DNA of 64,000 nucleotides, taken from NCBI GenBank assembly GCA_963969345.1, contig OZ017766.1, positions 11,594,001 to 11,658,000 on the forward strand. Reading direction: 5' to 3'. The notes beneath the pieces were generated by a model. That model saw only the letters and a list, made by a program, of their open reading frames with translations. It was not told the origin of the DNA and searched no databases. The DNA is from Turbatrix aceti (taxonomy: Eukaryota; Nematoda; Chromadorea; Rhabditida; Panagrolaimidae). The position numbers and the translations under genes were made by a program. Positions 1-10,995 of this stretch are shown in pieces (position 1 is the first letter of the stretch; every line of letters begins with the position of its first letter).

Positions 1-368
1 GTTCAACGTAACATAATTCACCGAATTTTTCTGTTATTATTTTTTTGAATTCTGGCACGATTTTGGGGTTTCGTTTATGAATGTTTTTCTTCACAACTTT
101 TTTCCATTTTTTATTTTTTAAAACAAATAACAACGTGATTGTAGCTGCGTCATTTTTTGTGTAAAAAAATTTTTTTTCGTGGTAAAAGCCTTTACAAAAA
201 AAACAGTGTTTTTAAAATTGTTGTAACTGTTTCTTCTCATTTTTTCCAATAATTTTTTTTATCAATTTCCGATTTTTTGAAAAAAAAACATTGACACGAC
301 CGTATTTTATTTATTTATGTGAATATTGCAAAGAATACAATTTTTTGTTATAAAACCCTGATTTTCAG

Positions 369-1513
369 GTCTCTTCAAACAAAAAAGTGATCACCCTCGG
401 CGAAGGCTCTCTGATTGCCCTCTACGCGACAGAATCCGCTAGCCACGTCACCGCCGTCGAAGAATGCCCCCAGATGCGAAATGTTCTGCGAGAAGTCATC
501 ACTTCCAAGGGTCTGGAAACCATCCTGGACGTTGTGGCCAGCCTTGACGATGTCTCCGTGGCCTCCGTTGACGGTGCTTTGCTATTGTCTGAACCCTTTT
601 TTTCAACTCAGGTTTTGCCATGGCAGTCTGCGTGCCGATTCAGAAGCCTTGTTTTTGAGGCTCGAAATCGTGGTGCTGTTTTGGACGCTTTTCCTAAGGT
701 TTGTTTTTTTTGGGTAACAAACATTAATTTTTATCCTAATTAAAATTAATCAGTAAAATGTTTTTTACACATTTTTTTAAGAATTAAAAAATAAATTTTT
801 GAATAATATTAAAGTTGTTTTTGAAAATGAAAATTGTTTTATAATAATTTTTTTTTCAAAACTTTTTTTGAGAAAACAATAAAAAAATTTTTTTTAAATG
901 ATTATTTTTTGAGAAAAAATTATTAAAATTTTTTTTTAGAAAATGCTCCTGAAATGTGCCCCCTACAAATTCGACCACCTCTGGAAGATCGCAGCTCCCG
1001 TAGGAACCATCAGTGGATTCGACCTGAGCGATTTTGATCGTCTATGCCAAGTGAGCACCTTTTTTTTCTTTTTTGATACTTTTTATCCCACTCAAAATCC
1101 CATTTTAGACAGCCCGATCCATAGCCGATCCCGTCATCGAGCAGCACTCCCTTTACGAGTATCCAGGCATCGTAACGGGCGATACAGTTGTTGTTGCTGA
1201 GATTCAAACTACGGTAGACTCTTTACCTGGCGAAAAGGTAGTCAAAATCTCGTCAACCATATCCGGTACAAATGGCATTGTTTTTTGGATGGATTATGAC
1301 ATGGAGGTAGTAGTTTCACAGACGACTGGGCCCTTCGATGGAAAGTTGATGGTTGGAAAGAAAGCTGCATGGAAACCAGGCTACAAGCAGGGGGTCTACT
1401 TTCTTCCACTCGACATTATTCATGCTGCTGGGGCTAACAATCTGGTCAGCGGAAGAATTTTGGTCTCTCCTAACGAAGATGGTACGGATTTGGATTTTCA
1501 ATTTGCGTTCTGA
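369..1513 (+). CDS. PRMT7: PRMT7 3' half, left copy (exons 3-5 only in window)
   Basis: Three exons are visible: 369-698, 940-1050 and 1109-1513. They encode the C-terminal pseudo-methyltransferase half of protein arginine methyltransferase 7, including the family-like segment SEPFFSTQVLPW. Each exon is a whole number of codons and is flanked by TTTTCAG or TTTTAG acceptors and GT donors. No N-terminal SAM-binding exons are present upstream because the window begins inside the preceding intron. The copy differs from the complete gene at 10996-14070 by a few codons only, such as Asn for Thr near 1471. Whether it is a full gene or a 5'-truncated duplicate cannot be decided here. The reading frame is intact to the stop. 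Confidence 0.85.
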
Positions 1514-1913
1514 ACTTTTTGAGGGGATACTATGTTGTGTTGTTGAGTTTTTTGATTGAAACATGAATAAATTTACTGAATTGAAACATTTTCAGGTTTT
1601 CATCGTTTACGTATGACACGTAGTGACCTTTGAAGCGTCACCAAACATTTCCATAGCTTTCTTATACATTTTAGTAGCTTTGATGTCTACGTAGGGCATC
1701 TACGTAGGGTACGTAGGGGACCTTCGAAGGTGCTATAATTCGTTTTTTTATATCGACAAACTGCGCAGGAATTAATGAATTTTCGTCCAAAAAATACGGT
1801 TTTATGTTTTCTGCACAATTTATCGAAACACAATCAATCAATCATTTATTCTTTTTCGTACTAGCACGTCTACATAAGTTAGTTATCGAAATACAAATTA
1901 GAACCAAAAACAG
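1514..1913. other. Convergent 3' intergenic gap
   Basis: This 400-bp gap lies between the PRMT7 stop and the stop of the minus-strand GPI-protein gene. AATAAA at about 1566 could serve PRMT7. A short run near 1688-1722 repeats the motif CTACGTAGGG. No gene is seen. The same gap is present in the right copy. Confidence 0.7.
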
Positions 1914-4900
1914 TCAAGCCAGAAAAATGAGAGCAATCAAAATGAGGCACCAGAAGGGAGAATAAGAATTGGCAGCGCCTAGCCAGTTTGAATAGTATTC
2001 CTCGTTCATTTCGGTTTCATCAAGTAAATAGGGTTTACGAGTTCGCCTGGGCGCAGGAGTGGTTGCACGAGTTAAAATTTCACCGTTGCCCCTAGCTTTG
2101 CCGTCGAGTTTGAGTTTGATTTCAATACTTTCCATTGCTAAAGAGTAAACATGCATTTTCACCAAAATTCGAAAAAGATTAAAACTCACTCAGATTACCG
2201 CTTTGTACAAAATAATGTTCGCCTTGAACTGGAGCAGTGGAGTGCTCGATTTTCAGTTGGTAGGCAGTAGTATTGACGACTCTGACATACGTCACTTGGT
2301 CACCTGTAAGAATGAACACAGACGAGCGATACTTTTTTGCTTCAGGGGTTACGTCGCAGTATATCCTTGTATTTGATTCGCAGTGAGGGCACGGGAAAAT
2401 GGGACTCGATACACTGTCATCCAAGCTGACGAGTTCAGCTTCTTTGTTTGGAGTATAAGCAAGCAGCCAGCGGACAGCACGACCTCCGAATTCGCAGTTG
2501 GCAGCGGTAGTTGAGCGCTGTTGGACGTGGACGTAAGCGTTGCTCTTGGCCGCCTTCATGACAGCCACTTTGGTCGTAGTTTCACTGTACTTGATTTCGA
2601 CTTCAAAGATACAGAATTCAAAATCTGCGTTGTCCAATACGAAGTATACTAAAAAAAGTTATAAACCTTTCATATTTCTTTCAAATCTCCTTACCCTCAA
2701 TGGCAATCAAACTATCGTCCACTTGGATGACTCTTGGAGCGGCAGTCACCGTTTGCGCGGAAGTTTTGAAATCGCATTCTGACAGTGATATCGGACTGAA
2801 CATATCGTAGGCACCTTTTTCGTCGATATAGCGAACCGTGAATGTTCCGTCGACGTTTCTGTTGTAGTAGAGAAAGAGGGGCAAGTTCTTGTTATCCATA
2901 GTGGTAGAGAAAAGGTTCGTTGGTGCCTGAATGACAGTTTTGTTAAGAAAATGAATTTTATAAAACATACTACTGCCGTCGTTTCCCAAGGTGTAGGACT
3001 TGCCACTAAACGATAATGTTTTGTCACTTATCGTTGCGCCGCTGAAGGTTAGAGTGTCTCCAATCGGATTCAAATACGAATCATCAACTATAAATAATAT
3101 TTTGATGATTTTCATTGAATGCAACGTAACTTACATGTAGTACCAGTTTTCATTTTGTAGGGAATAGCAGCAGTCTGAATTGAGAGCCCGATGGGGCGGA
3201 AAGTAAATGAATCGTTTCCAACAGTGCAAATTCTTTCATCCCGCTGATCTGGGTTGACGGATACTTTAAGATGTTTATCAGTATCATTCTTGTCATTATC
3301 AGTAAGATATATTAACGGATATTGTATCACAACATCTGACTGGCAGTTGTCACGTGACTAAATTGAACTTATGAAAAAATCCTTCAAATCATAATACAAC
3401 TTACATAAGCGTCAACGTCTCCATCTTTTTTATCGTAAAGAACTCGGTTAGCCGCGTTTTCGCCAGTCGTTTGACCAAACTTGCAAGCTTCGTAATACGA
3501 CATTTTCCTTACCGTCAAATTTGGCGATATAATATCTTCCGTATCGAGTAGGATGGATTTCAAATGGTCTACTCTTATTGTACTCTTTCATCGTAAAAGA
3601 TTTGTGTTTCCATTGTCCAAAAAGACCAAATCTTTTTCCATAATTAACTTCAAAAGCATCCTGCGGCACGAAATCTCCTAAAGTAATTCAACTTATGATT
3701 TAAGAGACAGTGTGCGACAGGATTTAGGACGGCCGACAAGACATTTTTACACTTTCAAATATTTTGAGCCAGAATTGAATCCCCCCCCCCAAACGTCTAA
3801 ATCCTCGATACACGGATTTTTAAAAACATCGGATTCTGTAATTTTGGATTCTGAAAGGTTTTTGATGAAAATTGATGAAAGTGTAAAAAAGTCTTGCACG
3901 ACCTGCGAGCCGATTTATTTCCGACGACACATGCATTTTACACCTTCCAATTGTGCCAAAATTGTAGGCACCTGTGGGGAGGGTCCAAATACCCCTATCA
4001 AAAATTTTTTAGATGCCGGATTCTGAAGCTACGGCTTCTGGAAGCTTCCGACGTCAAATTTTCAAAATGCTTCAAAAATTCTGATTTTTGGTATGCAGGG
4101 GTATCTCGGCACGAGAAATCGACTGGTGTATTTAGTTTTCTCAAAAAAATCTGACTTTTGTGAAAAAAATGATTTCTGATTTTTCCGTCTGTCTTCGTCC
4201 GTTGCTTGGCTCCAGCATCCGTATTTTACCCGATGCGGCAGTTTGTCGCGAATTCTTCCCGAGTTTGGGGCCAATCGATTTCTCTTCCCAAAAAAACCCT
4301 ATAAAAATTTTTTCTTAGCTTTGTGATTTCAACTGACCGAGTTGTAAAACTCGGGTCAGAAACTTTCAGAAGCCAAATCTCCAGAATTCGGCATTCAAAA
4401 AATCTAATATTTTGGATTGAGACCAACCCCATGGATGCCTACAATTTTGACTCAAAACATTTGAAGTTGTAAAAATGCTGTGTCCTTCGTCCTCAATCCT
4501 GTCGCAGACTCCGTCAACATTAAAAAAAAAATTTAAAACAGCATAAAAAAAAACTTACTGGTTTCGTTTGAGTAGCTTATTTTAACGTAATGATCATGGT
4601 CTCGGTATATCGCAACGATTATCAGATCCCGTTTTGTATCATTACTGAGATACGCATTGAAACTTGACTTTTCAGAATCGCACCAATCCTTTCTTGGTGT
4701 GTGAAATAACAGCACGCGATCGTAAACGTATGCTGAGCAGTCGTCGAGGAGTTCGGCTTGGAACATTTCTGCAAAACATGGAAGATTTGAGCAATTTTAA
4801 GTTTGTTTTAAAGACGGAGCTTTCCTTTTTTTGTAGAAACCGTTTTCTGGATGCATCCAACAGTGACCAAAAAAAAGGTGAATTTTTTATGGTGCGTTCC

Positions 4901-5353
4901 GTCTCGAAGCCAGGAATCAAGATTTTGATTTCGCTTGCAAATATTTATTCGGGTTTTCGCGATATCACAATTTATGATTTGTAAGGCTCAGGCGATACCC
5001 CAAGACCTCATTTGTGGTCCGGCAGTTAAAAAAATTATCCCTGATGTCAGTAATCCTCGAGCCAAAATTCCGGGGGGAATTATCAAACACACTTCGCAAA
5101 AAACGCGGGGAAAAAAAGCGAGAGAAAATGGAGGAAAAAAAAGCGTTACGCACGCACGTCTAACAAAAAATGCACTGGAAATTCCCATTGTGCCTCGCTG
5201 TGATATCACAGCTGTGACTAGTCCTCCCCCTGATCGAAAGAAAAAAAACTTACTATTGTACATGTCCGCGAATTTCCCTTCGACGACTGCTGGACGGAAT
5301 GACAACAAGATCACGAAGAGAACGGCAAGCGTCGCAAACGACGAACTCTCCAT
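1914..5353 (-). CDS. Predicted secreted GPI-anchored protein, left copy (frameshift in exon 3)
   Basis: I do not recognise the family. Seven exons on the minus strand join in frame once the frameshift is allowed for: 5254-5353, 4559-4768, 3405-3677, 3135-3357, 2695-3087, 2190-2648 and 1914-2137. They would give about 626 residues. The N-terminus MESSSFATLAVLFVILL is a good signal peptide. The C-terminus ends in a hydrophobic stretch (PFWCLILIALIFLA) with no basic tail, after small residues LGAANS, as in GPI-anchor signals. Several N-x-S/T sites and cysteines suit an extracellular glycoprotein. One extra base near 3496, compared with the right copy, shifts exon 3 into an early stop at 3448. 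A transposon-like insertion sits in intron 2. Function is unknown. The exon 7 sequence recurs inverted at about 6355-6640. Confidence 0.75.
3710..4512. mobile_element. MITE-like TIR element in intron 2, left copy
   Basis: The ends are imperfect inverted repeats of about 60 bp. The left end contains TGCGACAGGATTTAGGACG, and the right end in reverse complement contains TGCGACAGGATTGAGGACG. Both continue into a TTTTTACA..TTCAAAT..TTTTGAG stretch. No transposase ORF is present. The interior has related sub-repeats, and similar ends reappear in the 20-24 kb nest. I could not define a target-site duplication. Confidence 0.65.
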
Positions 5354-5705
5354 GATTACAGGCGCAATTTTTGTAGTCAGAAGCGACAGACAACTGACCA
5401 CGACGACCTCACAAAAAATTGTGACTTGTATCTGATTTAACTTGACGGGTTTGTAGAAAGTCGTAATGCAAATATCGTAACAAAATTTTCATAACGTCAT
5501 CAGAGCGTCCGTGCTCTGAACAGGCAAAGAAGTGGTGGCTCGGGTGTCGCGTTGCTCTGGAAGATCTGGGAGATTTCCCACGGAGAAAATCCATGGGAAT
5601 CATCGCGCTCTTAATTCGTCTCGAAGTTTCCAGAATACGTGCCGGGTATGGAATGGATGCGCACGCTCTCATCTCTTTCGCTTCGAGACCGCATCAGAGG
5701 AAGTT

Positions 5706-6075
5706 GATCTGATCTGCCATCTCTGATCTGATATACCAGTGATCTGATCTAGATTATCTGCGATCTGATCTGATCTGATCTGATCTGATCTGATCTGATC
5801 TGACTCAACCCAGCCCAAAATCTCGGAATTTAGGGTTCAGATTCCCGAGAACACTGGTTTCGACGCGAAAAGTGAAAAATACATTTTTTTTGTTGAACAC
5901 TGTCGTATTCTTCGAAAAACAAGCAACGCGGACGTGTTTGAAGTTGTAAACTTTTAAATTTCTAGTGATCTGATCTGAATTATCTGTTATCTGATCTGGA
6001 TTATCTGTGATCTGATCTGAATTCCACGTGATCTTATCTGGATTATCTGTGATCTGACGTGATCTATGAGCTGAT
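5706..6075. repeat. GATCT short tandem array
   Basis: About seven perfect GATCT units run at about 5767-5803. Degenerate units such as GATCTGATCTGAATTATCTGT follow at about 5966-6070. Non-repetitive DNA (5810-5960) separates the two blocks. The array begins exactly where the left segmental duplication loses homology to the right copy. Confidence 0.9.
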
Positions 6076-6207
6076 CTGCATTGGTATCACTGAAACTTAT
6101 TGTTGAACAAAATTGTTGTGAATCAAGCCAAAAAAAATCGGAGCAAGCAAAGTGAGCCACCAGAAAAAGGAGCAAAAATGATTTCATTGTCGCGGAACGA
6201 AAAGTAT

Positions 6208-6640
6208 AGTAATATTCAACTTACCTCTGACGCGGTCTCGAAGCGAAAGAGACGAGCGCGTGCGCATCCCTTCCATACCCGGCACACGTATTCTTGAAAC
6301 TTCGAGGCGAAATTACGAGCGCCACGGGCTACCAACTGAAACAACGGCAAAGCTAGGAATAACGGTGAAGTTTCAATTCGTGCAACCACTCCTGCGCCCA
6401 GGCGAACTCGTAAACCCTATTTACCTGATGAAACCGAAATGAACGAGGAATACTATTCAAACTGGCTAGGCGCTGCCAATTCTTATCTCCCTTCTGGTGC
6501 CTCATTTTGATTGCTCTCATTTTTCTGGCTTGACTGTTTTTGGTTCTAATTTGTATTTCGATAACTAACTTATGTAGACGTGCTAGTACGAAAAAGAATA
6601 AATGATTGATTGATTGTGTTTCGATAAAAAGTTGACGAAT
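6208..6640 (+). pseudogene. Inverted, internally deleted fragment of the GPI-protein gene
   Basis: Read on the plus strand, 6208-6325 matches the 5' flank of the minus-strand GPI-protein gene (compare 5620-5705), diverged. From about 6345 it continues directly into that gene's last exon (PRRTRKPY..LDETEMNEEYYSNWLG) and its 3' flank. Exons 1-6 are missing. The hydrophobic tail is frameshifted by a missing T near 6485 (TCTTATCTCCC against TCTTATTCTCCC). It is more diverged than the two large copies are from each other, so it is probably an older rearrangement product. Confidence 0.75.
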
Positions 6641-7180
6641 GGTATTTTTTTATTTAGTTGTTCAAAAAATTTTGTTTGCCAATTTTGTTGATCAAATTGA
6701 AATCTCTGAAAAACCGAAAAAACAAGCGCCATTTATTTTTGGATATCATAAATTACATTTTAGATGAGTTACAAATTTTCTTTTTATTCAAAAAAATATT
6801 TACATTCATCTTCGGCGTTTTTCACTTTGGCGTAATGTCCCGAATCAGAAAAAAATTCTTCCTCGCGGATTCATAAAAGCGTCTTATAAATGTCTTTCAT
6901 TTCATCCTCGCGTGCATGCACTCCGTCATTTTGCCTTCGGCACTGTCATCCATGATTGCGTGCCTAAAAGACGATGAACAATTCACTGTATGCGCACCTG
7001 CACCAGCTCTCGCGAGGTGAGGCTTCTTTTTTCGTATGTATAAATAATCGCCGTGTTTCCATGGAAATTGATGGATGGATATTTTTGTTTTTAATCCATC
7101 TGACGCACGATTTGACTTTTTGTTGTTTTTCCCATTTTTCGTCTATTTTATATAAATACTTGGTTCTTGTTTTCAGTGAA
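6641..7180. other. Intergenic region upstream of ANKMY2
   Basis: AT-rich sequence with no convincing gene. It probably holds the ANKMY2 promoter. TATATAAATA at about 7149-7158 lies close to the ATG, and the sequence ends with TTTTCAG at about 7170-7176. That acceptor, 4 nt before the ANKMY2 ATG, suggests trans-splicing. Confidence 0.5.
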
Positions 7181-10100
7181 ATGCAAGACATTGAAGCCAA
7201 TCTTTTTACCCTCATCGATGCCAAGGATGAGGAAGCCGCTCTCGCGATCCTCGAAGATCCTGCGATGATTGCAGATTTGAATATCAACGCTCTCGACTCC
7301 AATAAGATGAATTTTGTCGATCAAGCGTCGTTTCGGGGACTGGAGAAAGTTGTCCAGAAGCTCATTCTCCTGGGCTGTTCGGCTGACAACCGGGAACATC
7401 CCGATGGATATACCTGTCTCATGTTTGCTGCACTTGGAGGTAGGTTTTTTTGACAAAAAAAAATAACGTAAATGATGCCTTTTTTTTTATCAAAATCGCT
7501 GTAAGATCACACAAAAATTTATACTTTTCGAGGAGTAAAACAGTATCAAAAATCGTTACTCGCAAGGAACGCACGCACAGCATGCGCTTTTGTCCCACTG
7601 GGAGAAAAAGGAGCGCGCGCGTGCGAAATGAGTCATGTTCAAAAAAACGCCCTGAAGTCCGTAATAGAGTTTTTTGCTTACGGTCACTTCGGTAGGCTTG
7701 GGCATGTCCCAAAGATTGTTTTAAGCCCCTCGCGCCTCCCGTAGGATTTTTTTGAGCTATGCTGGAGGCATTGAAAGATCATGAAACTTTGAAGTGCCGT
7801 AACTCACCAAAATCCCACTTTTTTTTGAAAAACGTTTTATACATTATTTCATTATTTTGGTATGAATAAGTATGCAAAAGCTGAGACATGGCACAACGAC
7901 AGCATTCGAGAACGGGTTCGAAACAGATTTCAAGCTTAAAACATTGGAGAAAAAATGATAGTTTCAGGGTTCTCACAGCGAAAATAAGCGAAGAAGTTTC
8001 TCAAAACACAGATTTGTGCTTATAGCACAATGATTAATATCAGCTTATACCATTGAAGATAAAGGTATACTTTTTGGGATTAAGGACGTCTATGCTTGTT
8101 TTTACCGTAAGAACAGAGAAGCAATCACTTTTCAAAGTGCGCGCACACTTTCAAGCTTGTTATCTGTTTCGCACCCGTTCTCGAATACTGTCGTTGTGCC
8201 ATGGTTCTGCTTTTGCATACTTATTCATACCAACATAATGAAGAAATATATAAAGCGTTTTTAAAAAAATCATGGAATTTCGGTTAGTTACGGCATGTTA
8301 AAGTATAAATGCCTGCAGCATTGCGCAAAATAATGCAACAAAGAGCGCGAGTGGCTTAAAACAATCTTTGGGACATGCCCGAGCCTACCGAAGTGACCGT
8401 AAGCAAAAAACTCTATTACGGGCTTCAGGGCGATTTTTTGAACATGACTCAATTTTTTTTGTTATTACTTTTTCGAGTTCTAGCAAGATTTTTTTTCCAC
8501 TTTTTGCGGTTCCTTCTAATTTTTTTCTTCCATAATTTTTTAACCATTTTCTGATTGAAAAAAAATTGCAAAAAAAGTGATTTTTCGTTGTAAAATCCTT
8601 CAAAAAACAGCAGTACTTTCAAAGTCGTTGTGAGACCACAGAAAAAAGTTATGTGTTTTGAGGGCAAAAATCGTATCAAAAACCGTCTCTCGCGTGCAAC
8701 GTAACATGTTTCACTAATTTTTTTTTGAATCCTAGCACGATTTTGTTCATACTTACTTTTACCATTTTTCTTCCAATTTTTTTCAACCATTTTTGCTCTC
8801 TTCCAGGATTTGCAAATATCTGTAAAATCCTCCTCGACGCCGGAGCTCGACCGCATGCCGTCAACAAGATCGGCAAGACCGCCGGTGAACTCGCAGCTTT
8901 TGTAAGCCAGCACGAATGTGTATCCGTCATTTCTTCGCACATCGCGATCCACGAGGTCGATCGCATCCTTCATCCACAGGGTGATAAATCCGAGTTTATC
9001 TATCCCGAGGTTTTGGTTAATTTTCTGCACATTCTGGCCAAGACCCACGAAGTACACCCCGTTCATATCATTTATACCGTTGCGAACAACGAAGAGGTGC
9101 TGGCGTACAGGAAGAAGGTACTGCACGTCATTGATACGCTTTTTGAAAGACAGCTTCGGTCGAAGGAACCTGATGAAGTAAGTTTTGAGAAAACATTGGG
9201 ATAAAAAAAAGGGGGGTTTGGCCTAAATTACGGTAGAAAGAGTTAAAAGTGTCATTTACCTTTAGTTTACGGTAGAACAATTACGATATGTAACTTTAGG
9301 ACAAAAAAACAGGGTCTTGCCACGGAAAATCGTAATTTTCGTTCCGAGACCATTGGGCATGAAAAAAATGTTTATATCTACAAAAACTGTTACAAATGTT
9401 ATTTACGGTCAGTTTACGGTACAAAAGTTACGATATGCAACTTTAGTCGATAAAAACAGGGTCTCACCACGAAAATTGTAAATTTCGTTTCGAGACCATT
9501 TAATGTGAAAAAAAAGTTTAAATCTACAAAAACGGTTACCAATGTTATTTAAAGGCAGTTTACGGTAGAAAAGTTACGATATGGAATTTTAGTCCAAAAA
9601 ATCAGGTTTTCGCCGCGAAAATCGTAATTTTCATGCCGAGACCAAAAAAAAACAGGGTCTCGCCACGAAAATCGTCATTTTCATGCCGAGACCAAAAAAA
9701 ACAGAGTCTCGCCACGAAAATCGTCATTTTCATGCCGAGACCAAAAAAAACTGGGTCTCGCCACGAAAATCATAATTTTCGTTCCGAGATTATTTGGTGC
9801 GTTTTTCAAATCTTTCGCATTTTTCCCATTGAAAAATCCAATATTCTCCCATTTCAGACCCAAGCAATCAAATTATGGATTATTCTCTGCACACTCCGAG
9901 AAACGCTCAAATTTCTGGACGCATCTCTCCAAGATCCGAGTCCCCGAGGCGACAGTCCTCAGCCAAAATCCCCAAAAGATCTCATGCTCACCTACGCACG
10001 CAAATTGCTACTCCAGAAGCCCGCTGATCCAATTCGCATGAATCTGGAAGTTTTTTTGCGTCAAACAATCAGGGGATTTCCGTATCCGAATAGCATGCTG

Positions 10101-10472
10101 CATCAGACGCTTGTCAAGTCCCTATCCAAGACTTCCATCAACAAAAGCTCATCTTGCTACAAAATTATCCTACACGGACTTTTTGGGCCTCGTTTTGCGG
10201 AATCTTCAAAATTTTGTGCAACTTGCGGCATTCCAAATGCCAAAAAATGTTGTTCCAAGTGTCAGGTATGTTTTGTTTTAAAAATATTTTTTGTAAACAA
10301 ATTTTTTTTGCAGACCCCATACTGCGGCGGAGATTGCCAGAAATTTGACTGGTTTACGCATAAAACATGCTGCGAAGCTTTGGCAGCGATGCCGACCGAA
10401 GAGGCGTCGTCATTCATTGAACTCACCGAAGAAAGTCTTCAACAAATGGGCATTTCGGCGCCGGAAACATGA
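7181..10472 (+). CDS. ANKMY2: Ankyrin repeat and MYND domain-containing protein 2
   Basis: Four exons (7181-7439, 8807-9177, 9858-10265, 10314-10472) join in frame to 398 residues, against about 440 in human. Residues 1-130 are ankyrin-like repeats with the family motif DGYTCLMFAALGG. A helical middle follows, with HPVHIIYTVANNEE and FPYPNSMLHQTLVKS resembling human ANKMY2. A C-terminal MYND zinc finger has Cys330, Cys333, Cys342/345, Cys350, Cys354, His362 and Cys365/366. In vertebrates ANKMY2 works in cilium-related adenylyl cyclase and Hedgehog control; in invertebrates its role is inferred. The acidic C-terminal tail of the human protein is missing. The start was chosen because a TTTTCAG acceptor lies 4 nt before the ATG. 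Intron 1 holds a fold-back element and intron 2 holds tandem repeats. PRMT7 follows 523 nt downstream on the same strand, which fits an operon. Confidence 0.93.
7630..8450. mobile_element. Fold-back element in ANKMY2 intron 1
   Basis: Both ends carry the same ~100-bp arm in inverted orientation, starting GAGTCATGTTCAAAAAA and ending with its complement TTTTTTGAACATGACTC. The arms include the shared stretches TTTTTTGCTTACGGTCACTTC and GGCATGTCCCAAAGATTG. The more central parts (7800-7980 and 8100-8300) are inverted copies too, but diverged. There is no ORF and no clear target duplication. A related end occurs near 22748-22775. Confidence 0.75.
9230..9795. repeat. Two-level tandem repeat in ANKMY2 intron 2
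   Basis: A ~150-bp unit beginning TTTACGGTA..AA.TTACGATATG occurs at about 9258, 9411 and 9557. The last unit runs into a ~51-bp minisatellite (about 9610-9790) built on GTCTCGCCACGAAAATCGTC and CATGCCGAGACC, repeated three to four times. The GTCTCGCCACGAAAATCGTAATTTTCG.. core is also inside the larger unit, so the short array probably grew from it. Confidence 0.9.
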
Positions 10473-10995
10473 TTCCATGCATATATTTTTTTTGTATACC
10501 TTTTTGTGCAAAATATTGAAATTTGTGTATTTTTATCGATTGATAAAGTCTAGTCAAGATTTGGACTGTTTTTACGGTGAAAAAGCGTCTTTTTTCGCAA
10601 AAAAAAGTATTTTTTGTGTCGGTGACTGGAAAATTGGGAAAAACGATAATAGCAAGTATGAACAAAATCGTGCCAGGATCTAAAAAAATTAGTGAAAAAT
10701 GTTACGTTGCACGCGTGAGACGATTTTTGATACGGTTTTTGCTCTCGAAAAAACATAACTTTTTTCTTTGGTCTTACAATGAATTTGAAAGTACTGCTTT
10801 TTTTGAAGGATTTTACAACGAAAAATCATCTCAAAAAACAATGTTTACGGTTGTGTCTATCTTTTTTTAGAAAAAATGTGAAAATTGTTTCTTTTACGGT
10901 CGTCATCGTTTACGGTCGTGCCAATCATTTTTTGTCAAAAAAACCATGCATTGGATCGCACCCACCTATTTTTCATTTTTTTCCAGAAATCAAAG

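Larger units (their letters stand above)
1..5705. repeat. Left copy of a ~5.7-kb segmental duplication
   Basis: This block matches 12559-18262 almost base for base, with an offset of about 12,557 nt and only scattered substitutions and 1-nt indels, including a 10 versus 11 C run near 3781. It contains the PRMT7 3' half and the whole convergent GPI-protein gene. The match starts at base 1, so its left limit lies outside the window. On the right it stops abruptly at about 5705, where this copy enters a GATCT array and the other copy enters a fold-back element. Either a recent tandem duplication or unmerged haplotypes in the assembly could explain it. Confidence 0.95.

Noticed and set aside
5760..5805. 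GATCT array as a CRISPR-like repeat
   Set aside because: Units are 5 bp without spacers in a eukaryotic genome; it is a simple tandem repeat.
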